Positions 33,043 through 39,697 of a stretch of DNA of 42,222 nucleotides are shown here, piece after piece. The first letter of the stretch is position 1, and every line of letters begins with the position of its first letter. The DNA is from a virus. The notes below the pieces were generated by a model. It searched no databases, had not been told where the DNA came from, and saw only the letters and a list, made by a program, of their open reading frames with translations. The translations under genes were made by a program, and so were the position numbers. Location of the stretch: the IMG/VR virus record IMGVR_UViG_3300032086_003969, positions 1 to 42,222 of that record. The stretch is one strand, 5' to 3'.

Positions 33043-34143
33043 TTAACTCTGAGTTTCTGTAGAAACCCCAGGGCTAATAACAGTAACCTTACCTTTACCA
33101 GAATCCCACAAGGTAGTGAACCCATGTGAATCCGTATCCTTAACCTGATAAGGATGCACAATCCGCACTCGACCAGTCACCTTGAAACTACTCTTAAGAC
33201 CATTGTACATCTTTTTAAACTTGGCAGTAGCCGTTGCTCGATCATTGATGATATCTGACCCTTCCTTGGTAAGGACCTTATCATAAGCGATCATAAGAGT
33301 ATAATCCCCGCCAGGAGTATACATGGCGTGATTGAGAAAGTGACCACCAAGGTTTGGATTGATACGATCATTTCCCTTAAGGCAGAAAACAGTCTCGCCG
33401 TTCATACCGATGTCTGCCCACTTCTTGTAGGACCCTTGATCATAACCAGTGCCACCATTGTCACGATACTTTTCAATCAGATCGCCAACATCGTAAGTAT
33501 CAATCTTATCAGTACCGTCCTTGTTGAGAACGGCTTCGATAGCATTTGAAAAGAACTTTGCGGTCTTACCAGTGTTTGGGAATAACTCCCTTACGAACCA
33601 CTCACCGCCAAGGTTACAATACTTCTTAACTTCCTTGGAGTTAGTGGGGTCCAACGGCTTGCCGCCATTTTCATCCTTAACAATGTCAAACAATCGACCG
33701 TTATCAATCCGGCGCTGCACAGCACCTCGCAAGTCATTTTCCGTAGGGGGATTTTCTCCTAGGTGATCATTAGATGCGTCTTGGAAGTCTTCCCATTCGG
33801 CAGCAGTATAATTATATACATCCTGATGGAAGGTTGAAATCTTTACCTTTTGGGTTGGATCTGACCTGTGTGCTTGTTGCTTACCCTTACCCCGAGTAAC
33901 GCCATCCTTAACAGTAAGATCATTACCATTTGCACCGCCCGTTGTGACACTAATTGCAACTTCTTGGTCTTGACCATTTAAGAACTGACCGGCATAACGA
34001 TTAATAGAATCTTGAAGGTTGCCCTTTTGTCGAGCTACTTGGTCAAACTTCTTAAGTGTTGTTGGACAAACCCAGCGTTCATGCTTGGCTACAAAAGCCT
34101 CTCCGTATTGTGCGACGAGCTTCTTCCTCTGGATATTGTTCAT
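33043..34143 (-). CDS. Unknown protein in methyltransferase/nuclease module
   Basis: A 366-residue polar protein without signal or membrane segments. The N-terminal ~50 residues (KKLVAQYGEAFVAKHERWVC, PTTLKKFDQVARQKGNLQDS) are helical. The middle is Gly/Asn-rich (TTGGANGNDLTVKDGVTRGK), and later parts read like a folded domain (MIAYDKVLTKEGSDIINDRA). No nuclease, helicase or capsid motif was recognised. It has a GGAGG ribosome site and sits between the putative nuclease and the methyltransferase, so it may be a third component of that module, such as specificity or endonuclease. Confidence 0.65.
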   Translation of the reverse strand: MNNIQRKKLVAQYGEAFVAKHERWVCPTTLKKFDQVARQKGNLQDSINRYAGQFLNGQDQEVAISVTTGGANGNDLTVKDGVTRGKGKQQAHRSDPTQKVKISTFHQDVYNYTAAEWEDFQDASNDHLGENPPTENDLRGAVQRRIDNGRLFDIVKDENGGKPLDPTNSKEVKKYCNLGGEWFVRELFPNTGKTAKFFSNAIEAVLNKDGTDKIDTYDVGDLIEKYRDNGGTGYDQGSYKKWADIGMNGETVFCLKGNDRINPNLGGHFLNHAMYTPGGDYTLMIAYDKVLTKEGSDIINDRATATAKFKKMYNGLKSSFKVTGRVRIVHPYQVKDTDSHGFTTLWDSGKGKVTVISPGVSTETQS

Positions 34144-34172
34144 ATTTTCCTCCGTTGTTTTATGAACGTTGT

Positions 34173-34205
34173 ATTATAGATTACATTGTACTTGATACCT
34201 GTCAA
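34173..34205 (-). promoter_or_regulatory. Promoter-like element with CTTGA-N6-TCAAG dyad
   Basis: TTGACA (34200-34205) and TATAAT (34173-34178) lie upstream of the gene starting at 34143 but 21 bases apart, longer than normal. The TTGACA is inside an inverted repeat CTTGACAGGTATCAAG, so a regulator might bind there. A promoter is plausible, not proven. Confidence 0.45.
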
Positions 34206-34209
34206 GTGT

Positions 34210-34710
34210 TTAAATTACTTTTTTTCCGTATTTTTGAATTTCTCGCCAAGTAAGATTAGCCGACAGTCGAGGATCTTTCTTGTTCAATACAGTTGGATAC
34301 TTCGCCTCAAACTTCGGCAGCAAAATGCTTAGGACATCCTTACCCGACAACTTCCAGCTTTCGACAAGTTGCCCGTTCTCAAATCGGTTATAATAATGCT
34401 CAGGATAAATACCAATCTTTTTATTGATCAAATATTTCTGCTGTTCTTCCCAAGTCTTCTGCACAGAAACACCAGTGTAGGAACCCTTGCAGTTTTTACC
34501 AGTTGTCGATTTGTATTCAACTGGTTGACCTTTTTCGTTGATAGCATCAGCACCAGCAAACACATTTGGACCTGGCAATGTGTGACCAAGTAGAATAGTT
34601 GCTAAAATCTCCTTCGACCGAGCATAGGAAAAGGGGTCGCCCCAACCTTGCTCATCGCACAGGTCTGCCATCTCTTTATACAGACTGATATATTTTTGTT
34701 CTGGTGTCAT
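34210..34710 (-). CDS. Putative PD-(D/E)XK-type nuclease (small restriction-like)
   Basis: A 166-residue protein. GADAINEKGQPVEYKSTTGK gives an Asp, nine residues, then Glu-Tyr-Lys, the D-Xn-E-x-K pattern of PD-(D/E)XK nucleases. The rest (SVQKTWEEQQKYLI, NKKIGIYPEHYYNRF) is consistent with a small DNA-binding nuclease. I chose the ATG at 34710, with AAGGAGG just upstream, over upstream in-frame starts that run into the tRNA. It lies beside the methyltransferase and unknown gene. A restriction role is inferred; only one motif supports it. Confidence 0.65.
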   Translation of the reverse strand: MTPEQKYISLYKEMADLCDEQGWGDPFSYARSKEILATILLGHTLPGPNVFAGADAINEKGQPVEYKSTTGKNCKGSYTGVSVQKTWEEQQKYLINKKIGIYPEHYYNRFENGQLVESWKLSGKDVLSILLPKFEAKYPTVLNKKDPRLSANLTWREIQKYGKKVI

Positions 34711-34738
34711 GATTCCTCCTTGTAAAATGTTAACACCT

Positions 34739-34815
34739 TGGTGATCCAGGCAGGACTCGAACCTGCGACCCACGGTTTAGAAGACCGTTGCTCTATCCAT
34801 CTGAGCTACTGGACC
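34739..34815 (-). tRNA. tRNA-Arg (anticodon TCT)
   Basis: A 77-base cloverleaf with 7-base acceptor stem (GGTCCAG/CTGGATC), D-arm AGCTCAGATGGATAGAGC, anticodon loop CTTCTAA on the stem ACGGT/ACCGT, T-arm GCAGGTTCGAGTCCTGC and encoded CCA. TCT reads AGA/AGG, codons common in this AT-rich genome. Confidence 0.95.
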
Positions 34816-35039
34816 ATATGTGAAGAGTTTTCACCCGAACCATTACGGGATTCCTATCTGTAGTATTCTGACCCAACAAACCGTTTTCCACACGCAACTC
34901 TTCAAAGGTATGTGGTTACTGAAGGTGGGGACGCTGGCGCTTTCTTGCTGCCTGCCAGATCGGCTCCGGTTTACCCGTGACACTTATCTTCGTCGGGTTT
35001 TTTGAATCTCCATTTCTTTCTCTTCTACTGTGGTTGTTA
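34816..35039 (-). ncRNA. GC-rich, possibly structured RNA between two tRNAs
   Basis: 224 bases between the tRNA genes with no convincing reading frame. On the minus strand GAAGAGTT (34896-34903) pairs perfectly with AACTCTTC (34822-34829), enclosing CCCG/CGGG; just upstream CCACAT/GTGTGG and CTGGC/GCCAG also pair. It is much more GC-rich than its surroundings. It does not match tmRNA, RNase P, SRP or 6S patterns I know. It would be cotranscribed with both tRNAs. Confidence 0.4.
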
Positions 35040-35114
35040 TGGTAGTCCGGCTAGGAGTTGAACCCAGATGCGATCGGTTATGAGCCGAGTGCTTTACCTT
35101 TAAGCTACCGGACC
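35040..35114 (-). tRNA. tRNA with CAT anticodon (Met or lysidine-Ile)
   Basis: A 75-base cloverleaf: acceptor stem GGTCCGG/CCGGACT, D-arm AGCTTAAAGGTAAAGC, anticodon loop CTCATAA, T-arm CTGGGTTCAACTCCTAG and encoded CCA. The anticodon stem lacks the three G-C pairs of initiators, so it is elongator Met or an Ile tRNA whose C34 is modified to lysidine. One mismatch (C-T) tops the anticodon stem. Confidence 0.9.
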
Positions 35115-35127
35115 ATTTCGTACTATC

Positions 35128-35155
35128 TTTATACCACGCTTGTAACATGGTGCAA
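35128..35155 (-). promoter_or_regulatory. Sigma70-like promoter of the tRNA/RNA operon
   Basis: TTGCAC (35150-35155) and TATAAA (35128-35133), spaced 16 bases, lie 14 bases upstream of the CAT tRNA on the minus strand. Position and fit suggest host-sigma70 transcription of both tRNAs and the intervening RNA. Confidence 0.7.
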
Positions 35156-35177
35156 GCTTTTATTTTACTTTTTTTTG

Positions 35178-35378
35178 CTACGCATATACCGAAATTGTTC
35201 CCTCTGCAATTTTTTCAGAGTTAACTTTTTCTTGTCGTTTATTTTCTTCAGTAATTCTCTCTGCTTCTCTGCGTGTTTTGAGCGCAGCCACACGATGAGC
35301 ATCAAAGTTCCACCAGGCAAAAGCAGGGCTAGAAGAATACCAACCAGTAGCGTAAATGCTGTAATCATTTGTAGACAT
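35178..35378 (-). CDS. Small protein, unknown, with overlapping alternative frame
   Basis: A 66-residue frame, STNDYSIYATGWYSSSPAFA near the start and AERITEENKRQEKVNSEKIA near the end, with A/T-rich third positions like neighbouring genes. A second frame (35165-35368), a 67-residue protein with an N-terminal hydrophobic helix then a basic tail, overlaps it almost completely. I judge the first better by codon third positions. Both lack a clear ribosome site; at most one need be real. Confidence 0.45.
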   Translation of the reverse strand: MSTNDYSIYATGWYSSSPAFAWWNFDAHRVAALKTRREAERITEENKRQEKVNSEKIAEGTISVYA

Positions 35379-35379
35379 T

Positions 35380-35712
35380 TTAACCAAGTGTTTCTAGTTT
35401 GGGTGGAAAAAGAACATAAATCAAATCATACTCTGCCTCTACAGTAACTAGAGGAGCAGGACCAAAAAGAGAACTTTTTGACGCTGGGGATTTGTCTTCC
35501 TTGCACCAAGATACAGAGTAACAGATTATTGGAGTACCATCCATGTCTTTACCTTTAATCCCGGCGTCATAAACAACACCCCAAGTCTCTGGGTATCGAG
35601 CAGATCGAACAATCGTGCCATATGGCACAGCGCCTTTCGGTCGGTCCTCTTTTGCTTTCTTAAGGATATCTTTTAGAGCATCTAAGAAAGGATTGTCTTT
35701 TTTGTTAGTCAT
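35380..35712 (-). CDS. Small SH3-like protein, unknown
   Basis: A 110-residue protein. After a Lys-rich helix (PFLDALKDILKKAKEDRP), the segment VPYGTIVRSARYPETWGVVY and the end PLVTVEAEYDLIYVLFPP look like beta-strands of a small barrel, as in SH3-type domains of the other small proteins further right. It starts immediately after a terminator hairpin, so its transcription would need readthrough or another promoter, which was not identified. Confidence 0.65.
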   Translation of the reverse strand: MTNKKDNPFLDALKDILKKAKEDRPKGAVPYGTIVRSARYPETWGVVYDAGIKGKDMDGTPIICYSVSWCKEDKSPASKSSLFGPAPLVTVEAEYDLIYVLFPPKLETLG

Positions 35713-35744
35713 AATAAAAAGCCCGACTATATTATAGCCGGGCT
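35711..35744 (-). terminator. Rho-independent terminator after the gene at 35775
   Basis: On the minus strand the hairpin GCCCGGCTA-TAATA-TAGTCGGGC is followed by TTTTTATTAT. It lies 31 bases past the stop of the gene at 35775-36656 and ends at the start of the next gene. Confidence 0.8.
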
Positions 35745-35774
35745 CCTTAAAAATCTAAAGTATTTTTTTAAATA

Positions 35775-36656
35775 CTATTCGATTGCGTTATGCACCCAAT
35801 GAACAACCCAGCCAGCGAAAGCATCAGCCCTGTCTGTTCTGCCTGGAGTATACTCAACATAAACACCGTTGCTGTTATTAGCAGCAGCTTGAGTTACAGT
35901 AACTTGATATGAAAACGTTCCCGAGGTTCTGTTAACAAGACCAGGGGTTAGAACCGCATTATCGTCGCCCTGTTTGATTAACAAGTTATCACCTTCCTCT
36001 TGATCCCCGCTGGCACGGCTTACAGGTGCATCAGAGCCCGTAGGTGCAGTTGTACCAGAAACGGCGATCACCAGTTGATCACTACCATTCCAACCAGTTG
36101 GTTTAATATAAAACTTTCTTGGCACTGCTCTACCGAACACTTCACTGTCTTCAAGTTCAGGTCTATACTTTCCACGAGGTCCGTTTGGACTAAAGAGAAT
36201 CCCTTCAGCGTCCGTCACGGCTGAACCACTAGACATACCTGTATCAGCAGCAGCGAGTCGGTCGCTACTTAAGATGTAAACACCGACTGCCGAACCACTC
36301 GTTAAAGATTCAGTCGTTTTACGACCTGAGCCTAGAGCACCATTAGTTACTAACAGTGGAGTTGCACCTAGATCTAGGGTCTGACCGTTAAAAAATCGGG
36401 CACTATCAAGATTACCTTGATTGCTGCCTCGCAGTTCTTCACCAGAGTCATTACCATTAATACCTTGTTCACCATAAAGTTCTCTCAACATGATGTCTTC
36501 GACATCAGGAGCCACCCCATTTTTTGCCGTAGTGCTAAGACCATTAACTTTAACAAAGTTATCAATTTCTTCAGCAAATGAACCGCTAGCCGAACGTTTG
36601 GCAAACGCTCTGCCAACCATATGTTTACGAATCCTTCTTCTTCTTGGGTTGCCCAT
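35775..36656 (-). CDS. Probable virion structural protein, unknown family
   Basis: A 293-residue protein. It starts MGNPRRRRIRKHMVGRAFAK, very basic, followed by Gly/Ser/Thr-rich beta-type sequence with several SGSAV-type turns (TSGSAVGVYILSSDRL, MSSGSAVTDAEG) and ends TDRADAFAGWVVHWVHNAIE. I chose the ATG at 36656 because GGAGG lies 7 bases upstream. It is a single gene between two strong terminators with two promoter-like direct repeats ahead, the layout of a highly expressed late protein. Capsid decoration or fibre are possible; no family is recognised. Confidence 0.65.
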   Translation of the reverse strand: MGNPRRRRIRKHMVGRAFAKRSASGSFAEEIDNFVKVNGLSTTAKNGVAPDVEDIMLRELYGEQGINGNDSGEELRGSNQGNLDSARFFNGQTLDLGATPLLVTNGALGSGRKTTESLTSGSAVGVYILSSDRLAAADTGMSSGSAVTDAEGILFSPNGPRGKYRPELEDSEVFGRAVPRKFYIKPTGWNGSDQLVIAVSGTTAPTGSDAPVSRASGDQEEGDNLLIKQGDDNAVLTPGLVNRTSGTFSYQVTVTQAAANNSNGVYVEYTPGRTDRADAFAGWVVHWVHNAIE

Positions 36657-36678
36657 TGTTGCTACCTCCACAAATAAA

Positions 36679-36718
36679 CTAGAACTATATCACGAAACTA
36701 AATCTAGAACTATATCAC
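36679..36718 (-). repeat. Two 15-base direct repeats, promoter/operator-like
   Basis: CTAGAACTATATCAC (plus-strand reading) occurs at 36679-36693 and again at 36704-36718, one repeat every 25 bases. On the minus strand each reads GTGATATAGTTCTAG, lying 20-60 bases upstream of the ATG at 36656. They could be tandem late promoters or binding sites. Confidence 0.6.
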
Positions 36719-36730
36719 CATAACTAGTTC

Positions 36731-36761
36731 TCAAAAAACAAAAGCCGCCTAGTGGCGGCTT
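36731..36761 (-). terminator. Rho-independent terminator after the gene at 36788
   Basis: On the minus strand AAGCCGCC-ACTA-GGCGGCTT forms a perfect 8-base hairpin followed by TTGTTTTTTGA. It closes the unit of the gene at 36788-37243 and isolates the repeat and structural-protein gene downstream. Confidence 0.85.
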
Positions 36762-36787
36762 CTGAAACAACATTTATTGTTTTTTAT

Positions 36788-37243
36788 TTAGGATACTAAC
36801 TCAAGATCACGCTGAGAGTAGAAGGGATCGTAGCGATTTTCGTTACCTTCATACTGGAGCCTGTAGTTGCCGCCGTGTTCAGCTTGGACTACCAAGGCAA
36901 GCTTGCCGGCTAGCTTCCAGCGGTTGTTGCGCTTGTTATCCTTGAAGCGGACGAGCGAGCCGACCGGATACTTAGGAGGTAGCGGGGCAACCGAGTTTAG
37001 TGCCTGAGTAATGTTATCGACAAAATAGCCAGCAAAGTAATCAGTCATAGAGTCGGTAAAATCATTCCAAGCACGCAAGTGTGGAGAACTGATTGTACCA
37101 TCAGAGTTGACATAGAAGGAAATCTCATGCGAAGCGTCTTCAAACGCCACATAAGTTTTGCGGTCACGCTCTTCAATCTCAACTTTACGATTGACAGCCT
37201 TGGCACGATTACGAATCTTTTTGATAGCAGCTTCAAGCTTCAT
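36788..37243 (-). CDS. Small protein with C-terminal SH3-like domain
   Basis: A 151-residue protein. The N-terminal half (AAIKKIRNRAKAVNRKVEIE, KTYVAFEDASHEISFYVNSD) is basic then beta-rich; the C-terminal ~60 residues (YPVGSLVRFKDNKRNNRWKL, ALVVQAEHGGNYRLQYEG) match small SH3/KOW-type barrels, with a PVGSLVRF start shared in style with the genes at 37810 and 38022 (PGQLVRY, PGQLVKF). AAGGGAG precedes the start by 6 bases, and a good sigma70 promoter lies upstream. Function unknown. Confidence 0.72.
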   Translation of the reverse strand: MKLEAAIKKIRNRAKAVNRKVEIEERDRKTYVAFEDASHEISFYVNSDGTISSPHLRAWNDFTDSMTDYFAGYFVDNITQALNSVAPLPPKYPVGSLVRFKDNKRNNRWKLAGKLALVVQAEHGGNYRLQYEGNENRYDPFYSQRDLELVS

Positions 37244-37263
37244 ATCTATCTCCCTTACATCTT

Positions 37264-37291
37264 ATATTACCATGGGCTTTAAGCCTGTCAA
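37264..37291 (-). promoter_or_regulatory. Sigma70-like promoter of the gene at 37243
   Basis: TTGACA (37286-37291) and TAATAT (37264-37269) are 16 bases apart, about 20 bases upstream of the start codon. The -35 lies in CTTGACAGGCTTAAAG, similar to CTTGACAGGTATCAAG before the gene at 34143, suggesting the same control. Confidence 0.7.
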
Positions 37292-37297
37292 GTAATA

Positions 37298-37813
37298 TTA
37301 TGCGATTTCGATTGGTTTTTCTTGACGATATTCTGAGAGCCACGCTGGGATCTTATTTTGTGGGTACCGCAAGCGTGGCTTGGAAGCATAGAACTTGCGG
37401 TAAGATACAACAGGATTGTCCGACCGAAACTCGTCAGGCATAGCCAGGCGGAGCGGGGTACACTTGGTGGTCGGAAAGCGGTCAACCTCAAACATAGAAA
37501 CAATCTTATTGAGGACAGCCGCACACTTGTGGACCTTACCGAAGCGTTCGCCGTATTCAGTGATCATAGCCTCGCAGTGTAATGCAAGGTTCATAAAGTT
37601 GGCAGCAGACTCAGCAGCCCACAAACATGATGGGTGCTTGGGATTGAACGATCGATAAGGAGCATCAAGCCCCTGCTCGTTGAGCACAGTAGATAGGATC
37701 TGACAAGACTCCAAGATCATCTTGACAACACGATAGTTGTCTTGTGATTTTGCTGACTCGACCCAATCGATCTCGCCAGTCTCTACATCACCTTCGATAG
37801 CAAAAATATTCAT
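37298..37813 (-). CDS. Conserved phage protein with KMILESxQxLST motif, unknown function
   Basis: A 171-residue protein. After a short MNIFAIEGDVETG start it has NYRVVKMILESCQILSTVLN, HPSCLWAAESAANFMNLALH and ITEYGERFGKVHKCAAVLNK. This order (KMxLESxQ, HPSxLWAxxS, EYxxRxGKxH) occurs in a small family I associate with many phages, with no function I can recall. The ATG at 37813 forms ATGA with the upstream stop and has GGAGG just 4 bases before it. Conserved Glu, His and Ser residues suggest an enzyme. Confidence 0.72.
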   Translation of the reverse strand: MNIFAIEGDVETGEIDWVESAKSQDNYRVVKMILESCQILSTVLNEQGLDAPYRSFNPKHPSCLWAAESAANFMNLALHCEAMITEYGERFGKVHKCAAVLNKIVSMFEVDRFPTTKCTPLRLAMPDEFRSDNPVVSYRKFYASKPRLRYPQNKIPAWLSEYRQEKPIEIA

Positions 37814-38025
37814 ACGTCCTCCACTAAACGTAACTCTGATTGAGGGATATACTCTTCTTTTAGCCGAAGATTTCGGGCACAACACCACTGGACCAGCACG
37901 AACACAGGGTCGCCACGTCGGCGGGCAAACCGTGTAGACTTGACCAGTCCGACAAAAGGCGGTCTCATCGCTGGTGTCCGGTATCTTACCAGTTGCCCTG
38001 GTTTGAACTTGGGCGTGATAGTCAC
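37810..38025 (-). CDS. SH3-like small protein, paralogue of 38022 gene
   Basis: A 71-residue protein, TITPKFKPGQLVRYRTPAMR at the start and GDPVFVLVQWCCARNLRLKE later. The GTG at 38025 is preferred to an ATG at 38058: it makes GTGA with the upstream stop, has GGAGG 4 bases before it, and aligns the protein with its neighbour's AITPKFKPGQLVKF. The pair is a tandem duplication that has diverged. Probably a small beta-barrel; function unknown. Confidence 0.7.
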   Translation of the reverse strand: MTITPKFKPGQLVRYRTPAMRPPFVGLVKSTRFARRRGDPVFVLVQWCCARNLRLKEEYIPQSELRLVEDV

Positions 38026-38219
38026 TTTGCCTCCACTACTTTCAAATCTTTTAGCCAAACGTATTCTTCAGTGTTGCGATCATTACACCATCGGATGAGT
38101 GCAACCGCAGGGATACGGTTTCGGGCATCCTTCACGGACTTGACGAGACCCAGGGTAGGGTTGGAAGGATGGTCGAACTTTACCAGTTGACCTGGCTTGA
38201 ACTTGGGTGTGATAGCCAT
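38022..38219 (-). CDS. SH3-like small protein
   Basis: A 65-residue protein: AITPKFKPGQLVKFDHPSNP, GLVKSVKDARNRIPAVALIR and EYVWLKDLKVVE. Its TPKFKPGQLV and GLVKS segments recur in the downstream gene, showing duplication. GGAG precedes the ATG by 5 bases and a sigma70-like promoter lies 20 bases further up. Likely a small beta-barrel of SH3 type. Confidence 0.7.
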   Translation of the reverse strand: MAITPKFKPGQLVKFDHPSNPTLGLVKSVKDARNRIPAVALIRWCNDRNTEEYVWLKDLKVVEAK

Positions 38220-38237
38220 TAGTTCTCCTCGGGTATT

Positions 38238-38265
38238 AGTGTACCACCGTATATTTATCGGTCAA
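38238..38265 (-). promoter_or_regulatory. Sigma70-like promoter of the gene at 38219
   Basis: TTGACC (38260-38265) and TACACT (38238-38243), 16 bases apart, lie upstream of the start on the minus strand. The -35 falls at the end of the phosphomannomutase gene, so the two genes are separated transcriptionally at least in part. Confidence 0.55.
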
Positions 38266-39023
38266 GAACTATATTCATTATTTAGAATCATAATCGTGTC
38301 AGTGATGTTTTGGATATCATGATATTTGCCGCACAAAACCGCAATATCGTAATCATTCCCACCAGGCACAACTTTATCGCCAAAGAAAACACAATCTTCT
38401 GGTTTTTCATCGATATTATTAAATGCGTATGATTTATCCCACCCCTGACGTGTAATATCGATCGAAATCTGACCCCCAAGACGGAAAGACAGTCCCCATC
38501 CTTGAAATTTGTCTTCTAATTGCTCTACAAGCTTTTCTCTCTCTTTACTTTTGTTATCCCACTTAACATAGTCCTCTCTTTGTTCTCTTGAGCAGTTCCT
38601 GCCGACAACAGAGAAATTAATTTGACTATCTCGCCACTCAATGAAGGTCCCAGTCTTAATTTTGGTGTGAGTTTCGTGAGCAAGCTTCAAAAGAGTGTTA
38701 ACAATATGATTTAAGTCAGATTCTGAGTAAAAATCTGTCAAACTTACCTTGTGAATGAGTTCTGGCTCGGTAGCGTTCATTTCATCATCTAAATCTAGGT
38801 AAGTATTGTATACCCTAGTGCCATTACAAGCAAAAACCTTGTCAAAGACCTCTAATAGCACGTCTACAGGTATTTGTTCCTCAATTTTAGCCATATCAGA
38901 GCCTGTAACCAAGTATTTCTTGTAAGAATTTGGAATATTCCTTAAACACTCGATCATTTCGTCTGAAATTGGCTGTCTGGACTCTGATAGAGTCCCATCC
39001 ATGTCAAAAATTACGGCTTTCAT
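38262..39023 (-). CDS. Eukaryotic-type phosphomannomutase (HAD IIB)
   Basis: A 253-residue HAD protein. VIFDMDGTLSESRQPISDEM gives motif I (DxDGT), KYLVTGSDMAKIEEQIP follows, and GRNCSREQREDYVKWD, FRLGGQISIDITRQGWDKSY and FFGDKVVPGGNDYDI are hallmarks of the PMM1/PMM2 family (family form: GRxCSQEER, SIGGQISFDVF, FFGDKTMPGGND). It would convert mannose-6-phosphate to mannose-1-phosphate for GDP-mannose. This type is unusual in bacteria and phages. It overlaps no gene of the main cassette, which lies some 20 kb away; a shared role is plausible. Confidence 0.85.
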   Translation of the reverse strand: MKAVIFDMDGTLSESRQPISDEMIECLRNIPNSYKKYLVTGSDMAKIEEQIPVDVLLEVFDKVFACNGTRVYNTYLDLDDEMNATEPELIHKVSLTDFYSESDLNHIVNTLLKLAHETHTKIKTGTFIEWRDSQINFSVVGRNCSREQREDYVKWDNKSKEREKLVEQLEDKFQGWGLSFRLGGQISIDITRQGWDKSYAFNNIDEKPEDCVFFGDKVVPGGNDYDIAVLCGKYHDIQNITDTIMILNNEYSS

Positions 39024-39025
39024 AC

Positions 39026-39661
39026 TTATTCCTTCGCAAATCCGAACTTTTCTAGCTCAGAAATCGTTTTTTGTAAAGTCAGAGGAGCGTGTTTGACAGT
39101 TTCGCCGCCTCCAGACTTGAATTGGTTGATATATTTATCACGATCGTCGATAAGTAAGCCTTTTTTACCCCCATAGGTTCCATATGGACCCTTGTCGTCT
39201 GAAATATGGACTGGTTCGCCACTTAGACCTAGGTTTTTCTCGACCCAAATGCGTTTTCCAATGATTGAGCCCTCTGCCATAGGGGCAGACAGGATATGAG
39301 GATTAAAATCCTTAACGTGGTCCCACAACTGGCGTCCATTTTCGATCCAAGGCAGGCTAGCCCAGAACTCTACATCGTTTTCGACCAGGCGATACATAAA
39401 ATCCCTAGTCCGATAGTTCCTTTTTAGGCTGCCTTCCATATCAGAGCGGGCGATGTGCCATTTGTTGATCTCAACATCCCATCCACCGATCTCTTTGGCT
39501 GTCGATCGAGCCAGTTTATAATCAGGATGATCAGGCAAATCCTTTAATTCTTGGAATCGCTCGTTCATATACTTAAGAACCCCACCCTCGAAGTCAACTA
39601 GGACACCATCCATGTCAACGAAGAGTTGAAATTCGCTTCTTTTCTCCACACTTGTACTCAT
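39026..39661 (-). CDS. HAD-type 5' nucleotidase-like phosphatase
   Basis: A 211-residue protein. LFVDMDGVLVDFEGGVLKYM (motif I DMDGVL) and LLIDDRDKYINQFKSGGG (motif IV) belong to HAD phosphatases of the C-type 5' nucleotidase group (5'(3')-deoxyribonucleotidase-like); FWASLPWIENGRQLWDHVKD in the middle is the typical WxxLPxxxxG segment. Such enzymes adjust nucleotide pools in infected cells. AGGAGG precedes the start by 4 bases. It precedes the phosphomannomutase gene by 2 bases. Confidence 0.78.
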   Translation of the reverse strand: MSTSVEKRSEFQLFVDMDGVLVDFEGGVLKYMNERFQELKDLPDHPDYKLARSTAKEIGGWDVEINKWHIARSDMEGSLKRNYRTRDFMYRLVENDVEFWASLPWIENGRQLWDHVKDFNPHILSAPMAEGSIIGKRIWVEKNLGLSGEPVHISDDKGPYGTYGGKKGLLIDDRDKYINQFKSGGGETVKHAPLTLQKTISELEKFGFAKE

Positions 39662-39697
39662 AGTACCTCCTACGGTAGTATGATAACAAGAGAAATG

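Noticed and set aside
34816-35039. 6S RNA, SRP RNA or RNase P RNA
   Set aside because: The conserved motifs of these RNAs could not be found; left as an unnamed structured region.
35165-35368. Membrane-type small frame
   Set aside because: Overlaps a frame whose third codon positions fit the genome better; kept only as a finding, not a gene.
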